64,000 bases of DNA from an uncultured Clostridia bacterium (GCA_930971385.1 CAKNGB010000002.1:1-64000), one strand, 5' to 3'. Numbered from the stretch's first letter, positions 16,504 through 25,592 are shown. Translations and numbers: made by a program. Notes: generated by a model from the letters alone, not told the origin.

Positions 16504-17208
16504 ATGAGAAGATTTTTTGGTGAAAAAAATGGCGATAAAATTGTGATTAAAGGGGATGAGTATAACCATTTGAAAAATGTTTTGCGTCTTAAAGTGGGCG
16601 CAGAGGTTTTGGTTAGCGTCAACACCCCTGTGGAATATGTTTGCGAAATTGTTTCGCTTGGCAAAAACGGCGCAACTTGCAAGATAAATGGCGAGCATGA
16701 ATGTGTGGGAAATCCGAATAAGGACATCACTCTTTTTCAGGCTATCACAAAAGGGCCAAAATTTGAGTTCATCGTGCAGAAAGCAACCGAAATTGGAATT
16801 ACAAGGGTTATTCCTTTTGTCAGCGACTTTGTGATTGCAAAAGTTAGCGAGCATAAAAAGGATAGGCTGGATGGCATCATTGAAAACGCTTGCAAGCAAT
16901 GCGAAAGAACAATTAAAACCATTGTGGAAGATGTGGAAACGGTTGACAGCATAATCGAAAAATTTAAGGACTACGACATTGTGCTTTTCGCCAATGAACG
17001 CACTGATGTTGGTAAGGAAATCACTAAACTTACGAAATACAAAAAGATTGGCATCATCGTTGGCTCTGAGGGCGGTTTTTCGCAGAGAGAAAAAGAGAGA
17101 TTTATTGATGCTGGCACAGTTTCCGTGTCACTTGGCAGAAGAATTTTGCGTTGCGAAACGGCATCTGTTGCCATGATGAGCATGGTGTCGATTATGAGTG
17201 GAAACTAA
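16504..17208 (+). CDS. rsmE: 16S rRNA (uracil-1498-N3)-methyltransferase RsmE
   Basis: The 234-residue protein is a SPOUT-class methyltransferase. It has an N-terminal PUA-like part (HLKNVLRLKVGAEVLV) and a knotted C-terminal SAM-binding core with IIVGSEGGFSQREKE, LGRRILRCETA and the ending AVAMMSMV-like helix. It methylates U1498 of 16S rRNA. It directly follows dnaJ, as in many Bacillota. The mtaB gene begins right after its stop codon, so the two are one transcription unit. Confidence 0.92.
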   Translation: MRRFFGEKNGDKIVIKGDEYNHLKNVLRLKVGAEVLVSVNTPVEYVCEIVSLGKNGATCKINGEHECVGNPNKDITLFQAITKGPKFEFIVQKATEIGITRVIPFVSDFVIAKVSEHKKDRLDGIIENACKQCERTIKTIVEDVETVDSIIEKFKDYDIVLFANERTDVGKEITKLTKYKKIGIIVGSEGGFSQREKERFIDAGTVSVSLGRRILRCETASVAMMSMVSIMSGN

Positions 17209-17209
17209 G

Positions 17210-18445
17210 ATGAAAATTGCGGTTATAACACTTGGTTGCAAAGTTAATAAATATGAGAGCGATGCTCTCATTTTTACTCTGCGTAATTCTGGCAACGAGG
17301 CGACGGATAAGTTGGAGTTTGCAGACGCTTACATAATCAACACCTGCGCTGTCACAAACGAGGCGGAAAAAAAGAGCAGACAGATGATTGAGCGTTGCAG
17401 AAAATTTAATAAAAATGCCAAAATTTTTGTGATTGGTTGTGCAAGTCAAAACAGACCCGCTCAGTTTCAAGATAAGGGCGTCACATATCTTCAAGGCGTG
17501 GCAAACAAAATGGAAATCTTAAACCACTTAAACGAAACTGGAAATGAACTTTATCCACTTCCAGAAAATTATGAAAACAATATGTTTTCTGCACAAACCT
17601 TGTCACGAGCGTTCATAAAGGTGCAAGACGGATGCAACAATTTTTGCACATATTGCATAATTCCATATCTTCGCGGAAGAAGCCGTTCAAGAGATATGCA
17701 AAGCGTGGTGGAGGAAGTGGGGAAACTTCCAAACAGCGTGAAAGAGGTTGTGCTTGTTGGCATTGATGTTTCAAGTTATGAGCAGAATGGCAAAAAGGCG
17801 CTTATAGACCTACTTGAAAAGTTAGATAAGTTTAATTTGCGTTTGAGGCTTTCTTCCATGGAAGATAATTTGGTGGATGAAGATTTTGTTTTACGCTTAA
17901 GCAAACTCAAAAACTTTTGCCCGCATTTTCATTTATCACTTCAAAGTGGAAGCGATGAAGTTTTGAAAAAGATGAACAGAAAATACACCACAGCGCAGTT
18001 TTTAAATTCCGTGAACCTAATTAGAAAATACTTTCCACTTGCTGGCATCACAACCGATGTTATTGTGGGCTTTCCAACTGAAACAGAGGAGAATTTTTTG
18101 GAAACGGTGGAGTTTGTGAAGAAAGTTGAGTTTTCCAATCTTCACATCTTCCCTTACTCTAAGCGTGACGGCACGGTGGCGTCGAAACTTTATAAGGACC
18201 TTCCAAAACAAGTTAAAATGGCAAGGTGGAAGAGGTTAGAAGAGGTGGCAGAAAAGTTGAAAGCCGATTTCATTCAAAAAAACACAACTTTTGAAGTTTT
18301 GATTGAGGAAGAAGAGGACGGCTATTTTGTTGGATACAGCAAAAACTACATAAGGTGCTATTTCAAAGGCAATCTCCGCGCTGGCGACATTGTGAAAGGA
18401 AAACTTAAACAACCATTTAAAAACGGCGCTTTGTGTGAAATTTAA
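17210..18445 (+). CDS. mtaB: tRNA (N6-threonylcarbamoyladenosine) methylthiotransferase MtaB
   Basis: The 411-residue radical-SAM enzyme starts MKIAVITLGCKVNKYESDA, the UPF0004 start typical of MtaB. The radical-SAM cysteines are in the motif CNNFCTYCIIPYLRG (about 145-159). The N-terminal cluster cysteines are the C in LGCKVN, the C in INTCAVTN and the C in IGCASQ. A C-terminal TRAM-like domain is present. It adds a methylthio group to t6A37 of tRNAs. A GTG at 17198 is also in frame, but the ATG at 17210 gives the conserved N-terminus. Confidence 0.92.
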   Translation: MKIAVITLGCKVNKYESDALIFTLRNSGNEATDKLEFADAYIINTCAVTNEAEKKSRQMIERCRKFNKNAKIFVIGCASQNRPAQFQDKGVTYLQGVANKMEILNHLNETGNELYPLPENYENNMFSAQTLSRAFIKVQDGCNNFCTYCIIPYLRGRSRSRDMQSVVEEVGKLPNSVKEVVLVGIDVSSYEQNGKKALIDLLEKLDKFNLRLRLSSMEDNLVDEDFVLRLSKLKNFCPHFHLSLQSGSDEVLKKMNRKYTTAQFLNSVNLIRKYFPLAGITTDVIVGFPTETEENFLETVEFVKKVEFSNLHIFPYSKRDGTVASKLYKDLPKQVKMARWKRLEEVAEKLKADFIQKNTTFEVLIEEEEDGYFVGYSKNYIRCYFKGNLRAGDIVKGKLKQPFKNGALCEI

Positions 18446-18454
18446 GAAAAACAC

Positions 18455-18483
18455 TTGACAAACGTGTTAAAAATGCTTATAAT
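18455..18483 (+). promoter_or_regulatory. sigma-A promoter of rpsU
   Basis: Perfect TTGACA, a 17-base spacer and perfect TATAAT, about 38 bases before the rpsU start. Confidence 0.8.
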
Positions 18484-18520
18484 ATCATAAGTATACTGAA
18501 AATGAAAGGTGGTGAGAAAG

Positions 18521-18703
18521 TTGACAACAGTCAAGGTTGGCGAGAACGAGTCTCTTGAAAGCGCGCTTAAAAGATTTAAAAGAAAATGCCAAAAAGACGG
18601 CATTATTGGCGATATAAGAAAGAAAGAAGCATATGAAAAGCCAAGCGTTAAAAGAAAGAAAAAAAGCGAAGCAGCAAGAAAGAGAGCAAGAAAAAGAGGA
18701 TAA
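18521..18703 (+). CDS. rpsU: 30S ribosomal protein S21
   Basis: The 60-residue basic protein contains [16 protein letters not shown] and [17 protein letters not shown], the S21 signature. S21 belongs to the small subunit and helps mRNA binding during initiation. I choose TTG 18521 as start because AAAGGTGGTGA lies at the right distance before it. The in-frame GTGs at 18509 and 18512 are part of that ribosome binding site. The gene has its own promoter and terminator. Confidence 0.93.
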   Translation: MTTVKVGENESLESALKRFKRKCQKDGIIGDIRKKEAYEKPSVKRKKKSEAARKRARKRG

Positions 18704-18732
18704 AAAATCGGACAAACAAGTCCGATTTTTTT
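18703..18732 (+). terminator. rho-independent terminator after rpsU
   Basis: AAAAATCGGAC pairs perfectly with GTCCGATTTTT around a 6-base loop, followed by T. Confidence 0.85.
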
Positions 18733-18758
18733 AATCAAATTTGATAAAACGCCTATCT

Positions 18759-19001
18759 TCACCGAAGAAACGACCTAACAAATTTTAGAACGAAAGACAC
18801 CAGTAGTTTTTCATCCCAAAATTTTTGAGAATCAATTTCCAAAAGCAAATTTGTGAAAATTAAATTTTGCTCAGGTGTTAAAGATTCTCGCAATTGTTTT
18901 GCAAGTTTGAAATCATTAAAAGACACTATCTTTTTTTCGGCTTCAAGCTCTTTTTTAAATTCGTTATAAATAACTTCTTCCATATCAACTCTAAATACCA
19001 T
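18759..19001 (-). CDS. hypothetical protein, 80 residues
   Basis: AGGAGAG precedes the ATG. The product is predicted mostly helical and charged (EEVIYNEFKKELEAEKK near the N-terminus), with a more hydrophobic C-terminal third. I recognise no family. It is divergent from the HTH regulator gene at 19165, with an AT-rich region of about 160 bases between them. The two could be functionally linked, for example as an antitoxin-like pair, but nothing in the sequence proves this. Confidence 0.5.
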   Translation of the reverse strand: MVFRVDMEEVIYNEFKKELEAEKKIVSFNDFKLAKQLRESLTPEQNLIFTNLLLEIDSQKFWDEKLLVSFVLKFVRSFLR

Positions 19002-19164
19002 TTTTTCTCTCCTTTATATTTTGTATAGTAATATTATAAATAATAAATAATATAAAGTCAAGTAAAATAGAGTATATTTCAATCTAAATAGAATAATTTT
19101 AATTTTTTAATAAATTATAATAATTCTATGAAAATTGAGTAAAATTCAATAGAGGTTGAGATAT

Positions 19165-19476
19165 ATGGTAGACATAGTGAGAAAATTGGAAAATATAAGA
19201 GCAAATCGTGGTTTGTCAGTCTATAAAGTGACGCAACTTGCCGAAATTTCTCAACAAACATATTATTCTTGGATAAAAGACAATGTTATGCCGTCAATGA
19301 CTTCGCTTAAAAAGGTTTGCAATGTGTTGGGAGTGGAAATTACTGATATTTTGACAGATGATAGTGATAGTTTAGAATTTGAAACACTTAAATCAAAATG
19401 GAACATGATGACTCTTAGTCAAAAACAATCAATTATGTCGATTATTGACAATTATATAAATAATAATTTTAAATAA
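19165..19476 (+). CDS. XRE-family helix-turn-helix regulator
   Basis: The 103-residue protein has a Cro/CI-type DNA-binding domain at about 6-60 (NRGLSVYKVTQLAEISQQTY, then KKVCNVLGVEITDIL). A short helical C-terminal segment may mediate dimerisation (LSQKQSIMSIIDNYI). It is a cytosolic transcription regulator of unknown targets. I start at ATG 19165 because AGAGG lies upstream. An earlier in-frame TTG at 19156 lacks a site. A bidirectional terminator follows. Confidence 0.8.
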   Translation: MVDIVRKLENIRANRGLSVYKVTQLAEISQQTYYSWIKDNVMPSMTSLKKVCNVLGVEITDILTDDSDSLEFETLKSKWNMMTLSQKQSIMSIIDNYINNNFK

Positions 19477-19501
19477 AAATCCGACACTGCGGATTTTTTT
19501 A
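19474..19501. terminator. bidirectional terminator
   Basis: AAAAATCCG pairs with CGGATTTTT around ACACTG. The stem lies between convergent genes and has T-runs on both strands; it overlaps the 3' end of the deaminase gene. Confidence 0.75.
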
Positions 19502-19945
19502 TAGGTCCTCATATTTTGTTAGTTTAACTCCTGCCTCAGCGCATATTTGGCGAGAAAATTCGTCTGGATAGCCCTCTTTATAGATAACCTCTTTGATACC
19601 TGCATTGATTATCATTTTTGCACAAACAACGCAAGGTTGGTGGGTGCAATATAGAACACATCCATTCAAACTGACACCTTCTTTTGCTGCTTGAATTATG
19701 GCATTTTGTTCGGCATGGGCGGCGTAGCAAATTTCAGCATGAGTGCCAGACGGAATTTGCTTAACATTTCGCATACATTCTCCGCGCTCCACACAGGTTT
19801 TCACTCCTGCGGGCGCGCCATTATAACCAGTTGTCATGATGCGCTTATCTTTCACAATCACGGCGCCAACTTTTCGCCTTAAACAACTTGACCATGTGGC
19901 AATATGTTCGGTAAGTTCCATAAATCTCTTGTTCCACTTATCCAT
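19499..19945 (-). CDS. deoxycytidylate deaminase family protein (ComEB-like)
   Basis: The 148-residue protein has the zinc-dependent deaminase motifs. HAEQNAI carries the zinc histidine and the catalytic glutamate, and HQPCVVCAK carries the two zinc cysteines. The extra HAEICYAAHAEQ context and length match dCMP deaminase (ComEB), which converts dCMP to dUMP for thymidylate synthesis. The N-terminus KWNKRFMELTEHIATWSSC is typical. It appears monocistronic. A ribosome binding site (GGAGG) precedes the start. Confidence 0.9.
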   Translation of the reverse strand: MDKWNKRFMELTEHIATWSSCLRRKVGAVIVKDKRIMTTGYNGAPAGVKTCVERGECMRNVKQIPSGTHAEICYAAHAEQNAIIQAAKEGVSLNGCVLYCTHQPCVVCAKMIINAGIKEVIYKEGYPDEFSRQICAEAGVKLTKYEDL

Positions 19946-20011
19946 TTTTTTCCTCCTAAACTAAGTATATTAACGAAGTATAAATCTTTTCACGAAATTT
20001 GTCAAATTTCT

Positions 20012-20040
20012 TTGACAAAAATGTGTGGTTATGGTAAGAT
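20012..20040 (+). promoter_or_regulatory. promoter of the SIMPL-domain gene
   Basis: Perfect TTGACA, a 17-base spacer and TAAGAT, 22 bases before the start codon. AAAGGAG lies between them. Confidence 0.65.
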
Positions 20041-20062
20041 TTTCTGGTTAAAAGGAGAAAGT

Positions 20063-20683
20063 ATGGATAAGATTTTGAAAGTTAAAGGTTTTGGCGAGGT
20101 GGCAGTGCGACCTGAAAAAATTTGTGTTTTTCTTACGCTAATTAGCACAAACAAGAATTTTAAAATAGCGCTAAGTGAAGTGGAGGTGCAAAAGCATTTG
20201 TTGTTTGAAAGTCTAATAAAAGCTGGGCTCAAGGAAGAAAGCGCCACTGTTTCGCATTACGATGTTAGGCAGGAATATGAATATCCACAAAATGTTAAAA
20301 GGTTTAAGGGGTATAGAGTTTCAGAAGGCGTGGAGGTTAAGTTTGATTTTAACACTCAAAAACTTAGCGACCTTATTGAGCAAATTTCTCTAAGGTTCAC
20401 TCCAAGCATAAGTGTCTATTTCACAGCGGATAGGGAAAACTATGAAGCCACTCTTCTTGAAAAGGCGGTTGGGGATGCTGAAAATAGGGCAAAAATTTTG
20501 GCAAAGGCAAGCAAAACAAAACTTAAAGGAATCAGACACATTTTCTATGGAGTAAACGACGAAGCCACAGTTTCTTATGAACAACCGGAAGGCGCACTTA
20601 TGAAAAGCGCATCGTTTAATGATGTGAGTGTGGACGACATCAAATTTTATGACACAGTTGTTGTTGAATGGGAAATTGAATAA
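20063..20683 (+). CDS. SIMPL (DUF541) domain protein
   Basis: The 206-residue protein starts MDKILKVKGFGEVAVRPEK, which matches the SIMPL opening (G-x-G-x-V-x-V-x-P-D/E). The body contains VSHYDVRQEYEYPQNVKRFKG-like strands and DAENRAKILAKASKTKL, where the family has A-x-x-K-A-x-x-L-A. Many SIMPL proteins are exported, but this one has no signal peptide and is probably cytosolic. Function in bacteria is unknown. It is preceded by its own promoter and is likely monocistronic. Confidence 0.8.
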   Translation: MDKILKVKGFGEVAVRPEKICVFLTLISTNKNFKIALSEVEVQKHLLFESLIKAGLKEESATVSHYDVRQEYEYPQNVKRFKGYRVSEGVEVKFDFNTQKLSDLIEQISLRFTPSISVYFTADRENYEATLLEKAVGDAENRAKILAKASKTKLKGIRHIFYGVNDEATVSYEQPEGALMKSASFNDVSVDDIKFYDTVVVEWEIE

Positions 20684-20778
20684 TTTTTGTTGTTTTAAAT
20701 AAAAAATTTAATTTTTTTTCATATTTATTAGTTTTTTTTGCATAAAAATGATATTATATAGATAAGGAGGGCGGACTT

Positions 20779-21003
20779 ATGGCTAAATATGGAAAAGATT
20801 ATTTTGGCTGGAACAGAGTTCTCAGCATCATCTTGGCAATCATTCCTGTCACTGCTTTCATTTTGGGCTTTGTGACAAGAATTGCAGAAGGCAAGATTGT
20901 TGCAGCAATTGTGAGAATTATTCTTGGCTGGAATATCATTTAGCTTGTTGACCTTGTGCTTATGATTGTCAATGGTCAAATCTGGCGCTTGATTGATTGC
21001 TAA
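20779..21003 (+). pseudogene. small membrane protein gene interrupted by an in-frame TAG
   Basis: AAGGAGG precedes an ATG that opens a 54-codon frame (MAKYGKDYFGWNRVLSI at the start, two hydrophobic helices). It ends at TAG 20941. The same frame continues for 19 more sense codons to TAA 21001 and encodes LVDLVLMIVNGQIWRLIDC, an amphipathic end that clearly belongs to the same protein. TAG differs from the Trp codon TGG by one base, and a Trp would fit this membrane context. This may be a recent nonsense mutation, a sequencing error or suppression. Other genes here stop normally at TAG, so recoding is unlikely. Confidence 0.6.
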
Positions 21004-21010
21004 TTAATTT

Positions 21011-21047
21011 AAAAAAAGAAGTGTAATTTAATTTACACTTCTTTTTT
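21011..21047. terminator. bidirectional terminator
   Basis: AAGAAGTGTAA pairs with TTACACTTCTT around TTTAAT, with A- and T-runs outside. It separates the interrupted plus-strand gene from the convergent surface-protein gene. Confidence 0.8.
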
Positions 21048-21049
21048 CA

Positions 21050-24000
21050 TTATTTTTTCTTCTTTTCAGAAGTTTTTGTTTCCTCGCTTGCGTCGTTTTT
21101 TTTCTTTTCCTTTTTCGCTTTGCTGAGTTGTTTTTGTTTTGCGTCATGTTCAAGGTATTTCTTTCTTTCAAGTGAAAGGAGATATTCAGGCGAGTTAACA
21201 TTTTCAAGTTGATGTTTCAAGATGTCAATCTTTTCGGTGATCACTGCGCGTTTTTGTGCGAAAAGTTTGAATTCTTTTTCTGTTGATTTGGAAACTTCTT
21301 TATTTTCCTCTTTTCTTAAAGCCACAACTTTTTCTTTATGCTCTTTCTCTAAGGAGGCGAGTTCGTTTTCAAATTTTTGGATGTTGTTTTCAAGTTCGCT
21401 TGCTTGTTTTGCTCTCTCATCCTCTGCTTCCTTGCGGATAGTGTCGTGATGGATGGAGCCTTTTCTGTCGTAAGTTTCTTGACGCTTAGTTTCAACTTTT
21501 TGAATTTTAATCTTTCTTGTGAAGTAGCCAACAACTGCAATCACAATGGCAAGGGCGGTGATGAGGGTGGAGATTAAGATAAGCCAAGTGAAATCGTCGT
21601 TATTTGTTGTTGTGTCGCCAGTGTCGTCTGATGTTGAATCGTCAGTTGTGCCGTCGCCTTCTTCGTCTGCTGGGGTTTCAGTTGCAAAAACATGGTCGGT
21701 GTTAACATCATATTCACTTCCTTCCATAAGTTCAACTGCCGAGTCATAGTCGCGGGAGGCGTTATCTTCGTCAGACGCAATTTCAGTGAAGTTGAAATCA
21801 TAAACAACCATTGTTCCTGTGGTGGAAGCGCTGTCGCTTACAAGTGCGATGTGCAAGGTTGAGGATGCGTCTTCAGTTGCATGGATGTGCATGGTGTATT
21901 CAGTGTATTCCTCATTTGAAACAAGCCCTGTCATATAGTCGAAACCAGAAAGCCCAACTGTTGCACCATAGGTATGTTCATCTGCTTTGAATTCGTTATT
22001 TTCGTCGGTGGAAACATAGTCGAAATTGGTTTTAAGTTTAAATGTTATTGTGTAGTAGTTTCCACTTGTTAAGTCGAAGGTGAACAAACTGTTAATTGTG
22101 TAGTTTGCATTTGGTGTTCTGTTGCTTAAAAGGAAAACATTTTGTTCTTCCTCTTCTTCGCTGAGTCTAAATTTGGTGTAGTCAGTTTCAAAGAAGGAGG
22201 AGTTCACAATTCCGCCAACACCATCTTCGCTGTAGCCTGTTGTTTCATAGGCACTTGACGAGAAATCTTTAAGATTGTTGGAAATGTTGTTGGTTGGAAG
22301 GTTCAAATAGTAGTCGGTCATGTCAACGCGATGTGTTAAGTTTGTTTCGGTTACATTGGAGTATTCATCTGTGTCGCTGGAAACAAGGCTGAAGTTGTCG
22401 AAGTATGCAAAACCAACTTGAGTGTCCTCATCGTTTCCAAATTCAATTTCGATGTAAACATTTTCAGCACCAGCAAAGGTTTCAAAATAGATTTCATATT
22501 CTTCCCAAACTGAGCTGGAAACATCTTTACCTTCAAACAATAAAACATCATCTTCGTTGTAAATTCTTACATTGAATTTTGCATATTGTGTTGGTTCAAT
22601 CGACATGGTTTTGAAATTGAAGGAAAGTTTGTAGAAGGAATTTGCCTCCATGGTGAAAGTGGAGGAGGTGAGTGTTTGTGCACTGGAATTATAGTTCGCA
22701 AGCATCAAGATGTTGTTGGAATATTCGCTTGAATTTGAAGAACTTAAAGGATTTGCAAAACTTGCCCAAAGATATGGATTTTCTTCGCCTTTTTCAAGAT
22801 TGTTTAAATATTCTTGCTTATAGAAATCGTATTCGCTTGCCTTTGTGTTGATAACTCCGCCAAAGTTTAAGCCACCATCGCTTTCGATTGTCCATCCAGA
22901 AGGAGCAAGTGGATAGGAGTTAGTTGTGTTTTCTGTTGAGTTGAAGTAGCCATTAGTGATTGTGGCAGAGGACTCAGTTTCATGAAGAGTCACTTGATTG
23001 TCGGCATTTGAGAACTCTTCATAAGTCACATTTTCCACTTTAATGTCGTCGAACACCACACAGCCAGTTGCGCTTTCGCTTTCAGAACCAAGGCCAAGAG
23101 CGATGTTGACATAGGAGTTGTAGAAGTCGGAGCCTTTAACATATATTTCCAATATGTTATAGTTGTTTTCAAAATTGTTTTCTGCATTTTCGGTTGCTGT
23201 TGCACTTCCGCTTGCAAGGGCATAGCCATAAGTTTCATTTTCGTCGCTTGAGGTCAAGTTGTTTTCTTCAATAACTCTGCTGTTTTCACGGATGTTTAAG
23301 TAAACATTGCCTTCGTCTAAGGAGGAAATTTTGTAGTAAACTGAAATCTTATAATAGCCATGCATCTTGATTTCAACATCTTTGGAAGTGGCTTCAACAT
23401 AGTCGTTATCAGCCCAAAGCACAAGTGCTTGATTGTTTTCTTTAATGGTCAGTTCGCCGTCATCATCTATTTTGGCGTCAACATGAAGGTTGGAGCCTGT
23501 GAAGTCGTGGCCAGTCACTCTTTCAAAGCCTTCATCGGAGTTGAGAGAGATGATTCTTGCATTGCCGTTTCCAGATTTCGTCCAGCCGTTGAGGGCGGTG
23601 ACATCAAGTGTGTTTTCAAAGTCGAAATTATTTTCGCTTGGCATTGTGATGGAATTATCTTCGTTGAAACTTATGAATTTCACAGCACTTTGAGATTCTT
23701 CATTTTGTGTGTAGAACATACTGTCTTTATAGTCAAGATAGGTGGAGAAGAAATGGTTTTCACTGTATTTTTGCACTTGAACATCGTCGAAGAACACAAC
23801 TCCAGTGCTGTCCATTCCATAGTGGTCGCCACCAAGCCAAAGTTCCAAGTTCACGGTTTGTTCGCTGTTTCCTGTTTCAATAAAGAAGAAGAATGTTGTC
23901 CAGTTTTTAGTTAAAACTTTTTCAAAGGAAAGGTCCATTTCTTCGCCGTCGTTATTCTTTAAACCTTTAACATAAATAGATGCAGTGCCGAATTGATTAA

Positions 24001-25075
24001 GGTCAGTGTATTCTTCAGTAAGGTTATACCACGCTTCGCCAGACCTTAGATAATAGCTTCCAGAAGAGCCTGATTCGCTTGGTCTATACTCGATGTTTGA
24101 GGTGAAGTAGTCTGAATTAGCGCTAAATGTGAAGCGAACTTGACTTGGCTCAGCATAGTAGGTGGTGCCGTTTTCAGCTCTAATTAAAATGTAGTCTTCA
24201 TACTCTTCATATTCGGTCACGGTTATATCTTCGCTTATTGTTTCACTGTCTTCAGTTTCAGGATTGGTGATAACGCTTAAACCTGATCTTAAAGTTAATG
24301 AGGTAATATTTTGAGTGCTAACATAAATTGGAGTGTTCACAGCATTGATTTCACGCATAAAACCAACATAATCGCCGTCGAAATAAAAAACATTTTCTGC
24401 TGTTACTTCGCTGTCGAAGTTGCCTTCGCGTGTAAGTTCCTTGTGAGCATAGCGTGTGCGACTGTTATAAGTCATTTGCAAATAGTCGCCAAAACTTGTG
24501 CTGTTGAAGTTTGCTCTTGTGATGGAAACATCGCTGGAAACATTTCCTCTTTGTGTGTAGGTCTCTTTTGTTTCATAGTTCGTGTCGCTTTTAACTGAAA
24601 CTTGGAATGTGTAGTAGGAATTTGCTTCCAAGGTAACAGAGTTCGATGCAAAACCTTCTCTTGTTGTTCTTGTGCTGACATTTGCAGTTTTAGAGTTGAT
24701 CATTAAAATTTGATTATCGCCAGTTTCTGAGTTAGGAAGGCTGGTGCCTGGGTTCACAGAAAGATAGAAAGAGTTTTTCTTATAGTTTTCAAACCTAGAA
24801 CCAACATTGATAATTCCAGCAGTTGAACTGTTGTCGTCAACCTGTTTCGACCAGCCCGATGGATTTGTGCTTATGGAAGTGATGTTACTACTATTAAAGT
24901 TGTTATTAGTTAAAGAAACAGGCTCCATATATTTATTATAATAATAGGTTGTTGAAGCCTCAGCCGAAGCAAGACTTTCAATGTAGGCACCTAAAACACC
25001 AGTGACAACAATAGGCATCAAAAGTGCCAAAACGATAAGACAAATTTTTGTGTTAAGTAATCTTAATTTTTTCAT
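21050..25075 (-). CDS. giant surface protein with carbohydrate-binding-like repeats, one C-terminal membrane helix and a cytoplasmic coiled coil
   Basis: The 1341-residue protein has an N-terminal signal or anchor helix (about 8-36). About 1100 extracellular residues follow, built of several beta-sandwich-like units that share a pattern: NSYYTFQVSVK or NSFYKLSFNFK, then VFFDDVQV, VFDDIKV or YFDNFSL. That pattern is typical of CBM_4_9-like and related jelly-roll carbohydrate-binding modules. A transmembrane helix lies near 1155-1180 (TWLILISTLITALAIVIAVV). The last 160 residues are strongly charged, with coiled-coil heptads, and end in a lysine-rich tail. No LPxTG is present. It may link surface glycan binding to the cytoplasm. 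The gene is monocistronic. Confidence 0.7.
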   Translation of the reverse strand: MKKLRLLNTKICLIVLALLMPIVVTGVLGAYIESLASAEASTTYYYNKYMEPVSLTNNNFNSSNITSISTNPSGWSKQVDDNSSTAGIINVGSRFENYKKNSFYLSVNPGTSLPNSETGDNQILMINSKTANVSTRTTREGFASNSVTLEANSYYTFQVSVKSDTNYETKETYTQRGNVSSDVSITRANFNSTSFGDYLQMTYNSRTRYAHKELTREGNFDSEVTAENVFYFDGDYVGFMREINAVNTPIYVSTQNITSLTLRSGLSVITNPETEDSETISEDITVTEYEEYEDYILIRAENGTTYYAEPSQVRFTFSANSDYFTSNIEYRPSESGSSGSYYLRSGEAWYNLTEEYTDLNQFGTASIYVKGLKNNDGEEMDLSFEKVLTKNWTTFFFFIETGNSEQTVNLELWLGGDHYGMDSTGVVFFDDVQVQKYSENHFFSTYLDYKDSMFYTQNEESQSAVKFISFNEDNSITMPSENNFDFENTLDVTALNGWTKSGNGNARIISLNSDEGFERVTGHDFTGSNLHVDAKIDDDGELTIKENNQALVLWADNDYVEATSKDVEIKMHGYYKISVYYKISSLDEGNVYLNIRENSRVIEENNLTSSDENETYGYALASGSATATENAENNFENNYNILEIYVKGSDFYNSYVNIALGLGSESESATGCVVFDDIKVENVTYEEFSNADNQVTLHETESSATITNGYFNSTENTTNSYPLAPSGWTIESDGGLNFGGVINTKASEYDFYKQEYLNNLEKGEENPYLWASFANPLSSSNSSEYSNNILMLANYNSSAQTLTSSTFTMEANSFYKLSFNFKTMSIEPTQYAKFNVRIYNEDDVLLFEGKDVSSSVWEEYEIYFETFAGAENVYIEIEFGNDEDTQVGFAYFDNFSLVSSDTDEYSNVTETNLTHRVDMTDYYLNLPTNNISNNLKDFSSSAYETTGYSEDGVGGIVNSSFFETDYTKFRLSEEEEEQNVFLLSNRTPNANYTINSLFTFDLTSGNYYTITFKLKTNFDYVSTDENNEFKADEHTYGATVGLSGFDYMTGLVSNEEYTEYTMHIHATEDASSTLHIALVSDSASTTGTMVVYDFNFTEIASDEDNASRDYDSAVELMEGSEYDVNTDHVFATETPADEEGDGTTDDSTSDDTGDTTTNNDDFTWLILISTLITALAIVIAVVGYFTRKIKIQKVETKRQETYDRKGSIHHDTIRKEAEDERAKQASELENNIQKFENELASLEKEHKEKVVALRKEENKEVSKSTEKEFKLFAQKRAVITEKIDILKHQLENVNSPEYLLSLERKKYLEHDAKQKQLSKAKKEKKKNDASEETKTSEKKKK

Positions 25076-25167
25076 AAACCACCCGTAGTTAGAATTTAAC
25101 TATAACATTATAATACATATAAACAAAAAAATCAAATATTTTCTTAAAATTTATCAATAATATTACT

Positions 25168-25584
25168 ATGATGTCGAAAAATTTGGAAAAAAGAGAGCAA
25201 TTTTTAATGGCAAAAGAGGATAAATTGACGGGTAAAGAGCAATTTATTTTAATCTTGTGTGGCGTCATTATCGGCTTTATCAATGGCTTTTTCGGCGGTG
25301 GCGGAGGAATGATTTGCGTTCCTTTACTTGAAAATGTGCTTCATTTAAACAACAAATATTCTCATGCGACAGCAATCGCGGTTATTTTTCCAATTTCTTT
25401 CGTTAGCGCCATAATCTACATTTTTTCTGGCACATTGCAAACAATTCCTTTTGTGACAGTTGGCTCTGGCGTTGTGCTTGGCGGGATAATTGGCTCGTAT
25501 TTCCTTAAAATTCTTCCATCAAATGTCGTTCGCATAATCTTTGCCATCATCATGCTTTTAGGCGGAATTAGGCTTCTTTTTTAG
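25168..25584 (+). CDS. half-size TauE/SafE (TSUP) family transporter, first of a pair
   Basis: The 138-residue protein has four predicted membrane helices. The TSUP motif GFINGFFGGGGGMICVPLL lies in the first helix after a charged N-terminus. Full-length TauE/SafE proteins have two such homologous halves in one chain of about 250 residues. Here the halves are separate genes 8 bases apart and would form a heterodimer. The family exports sulfite, sulfoacetate or similar small anions. ATGs at 25168, 25171 and 25207 are all possible starts and no clear ribosome binding site decides. An AATAAT hexamer lies six bases before the first. Confidence 0.8.
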   Translation: MMSKNLEKREQFLMAKEDKLTGKEQFILILCGVIIGFINGFFGGGGGMICVPLLENVLHLNNKYSHATAIAVIFPISFVSAIIYIFSGTLQTIPFVTVGSGVVLGGIIGSYFLKILPSNVVRIIFAIIMLLGGIRLLF

Positions 25585-25592
25585 GAGGAAAA

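Noticed and set aside
20941-20943. Stop codon reassignment (TAG as sense) in this genome
   Set aside because: Other genes here end at TAG in expected positions, for example at 2130-2132 and 52934-52936. A single interrupted gene does not support recoding.
25156-25170. A further leaderless promoter before the first TauE/SafE half-gene
   Set aside because: AATAAT lies six bases before the ATG, but no -35 element is present at the proper distance, so I left it out of the leaderless set.
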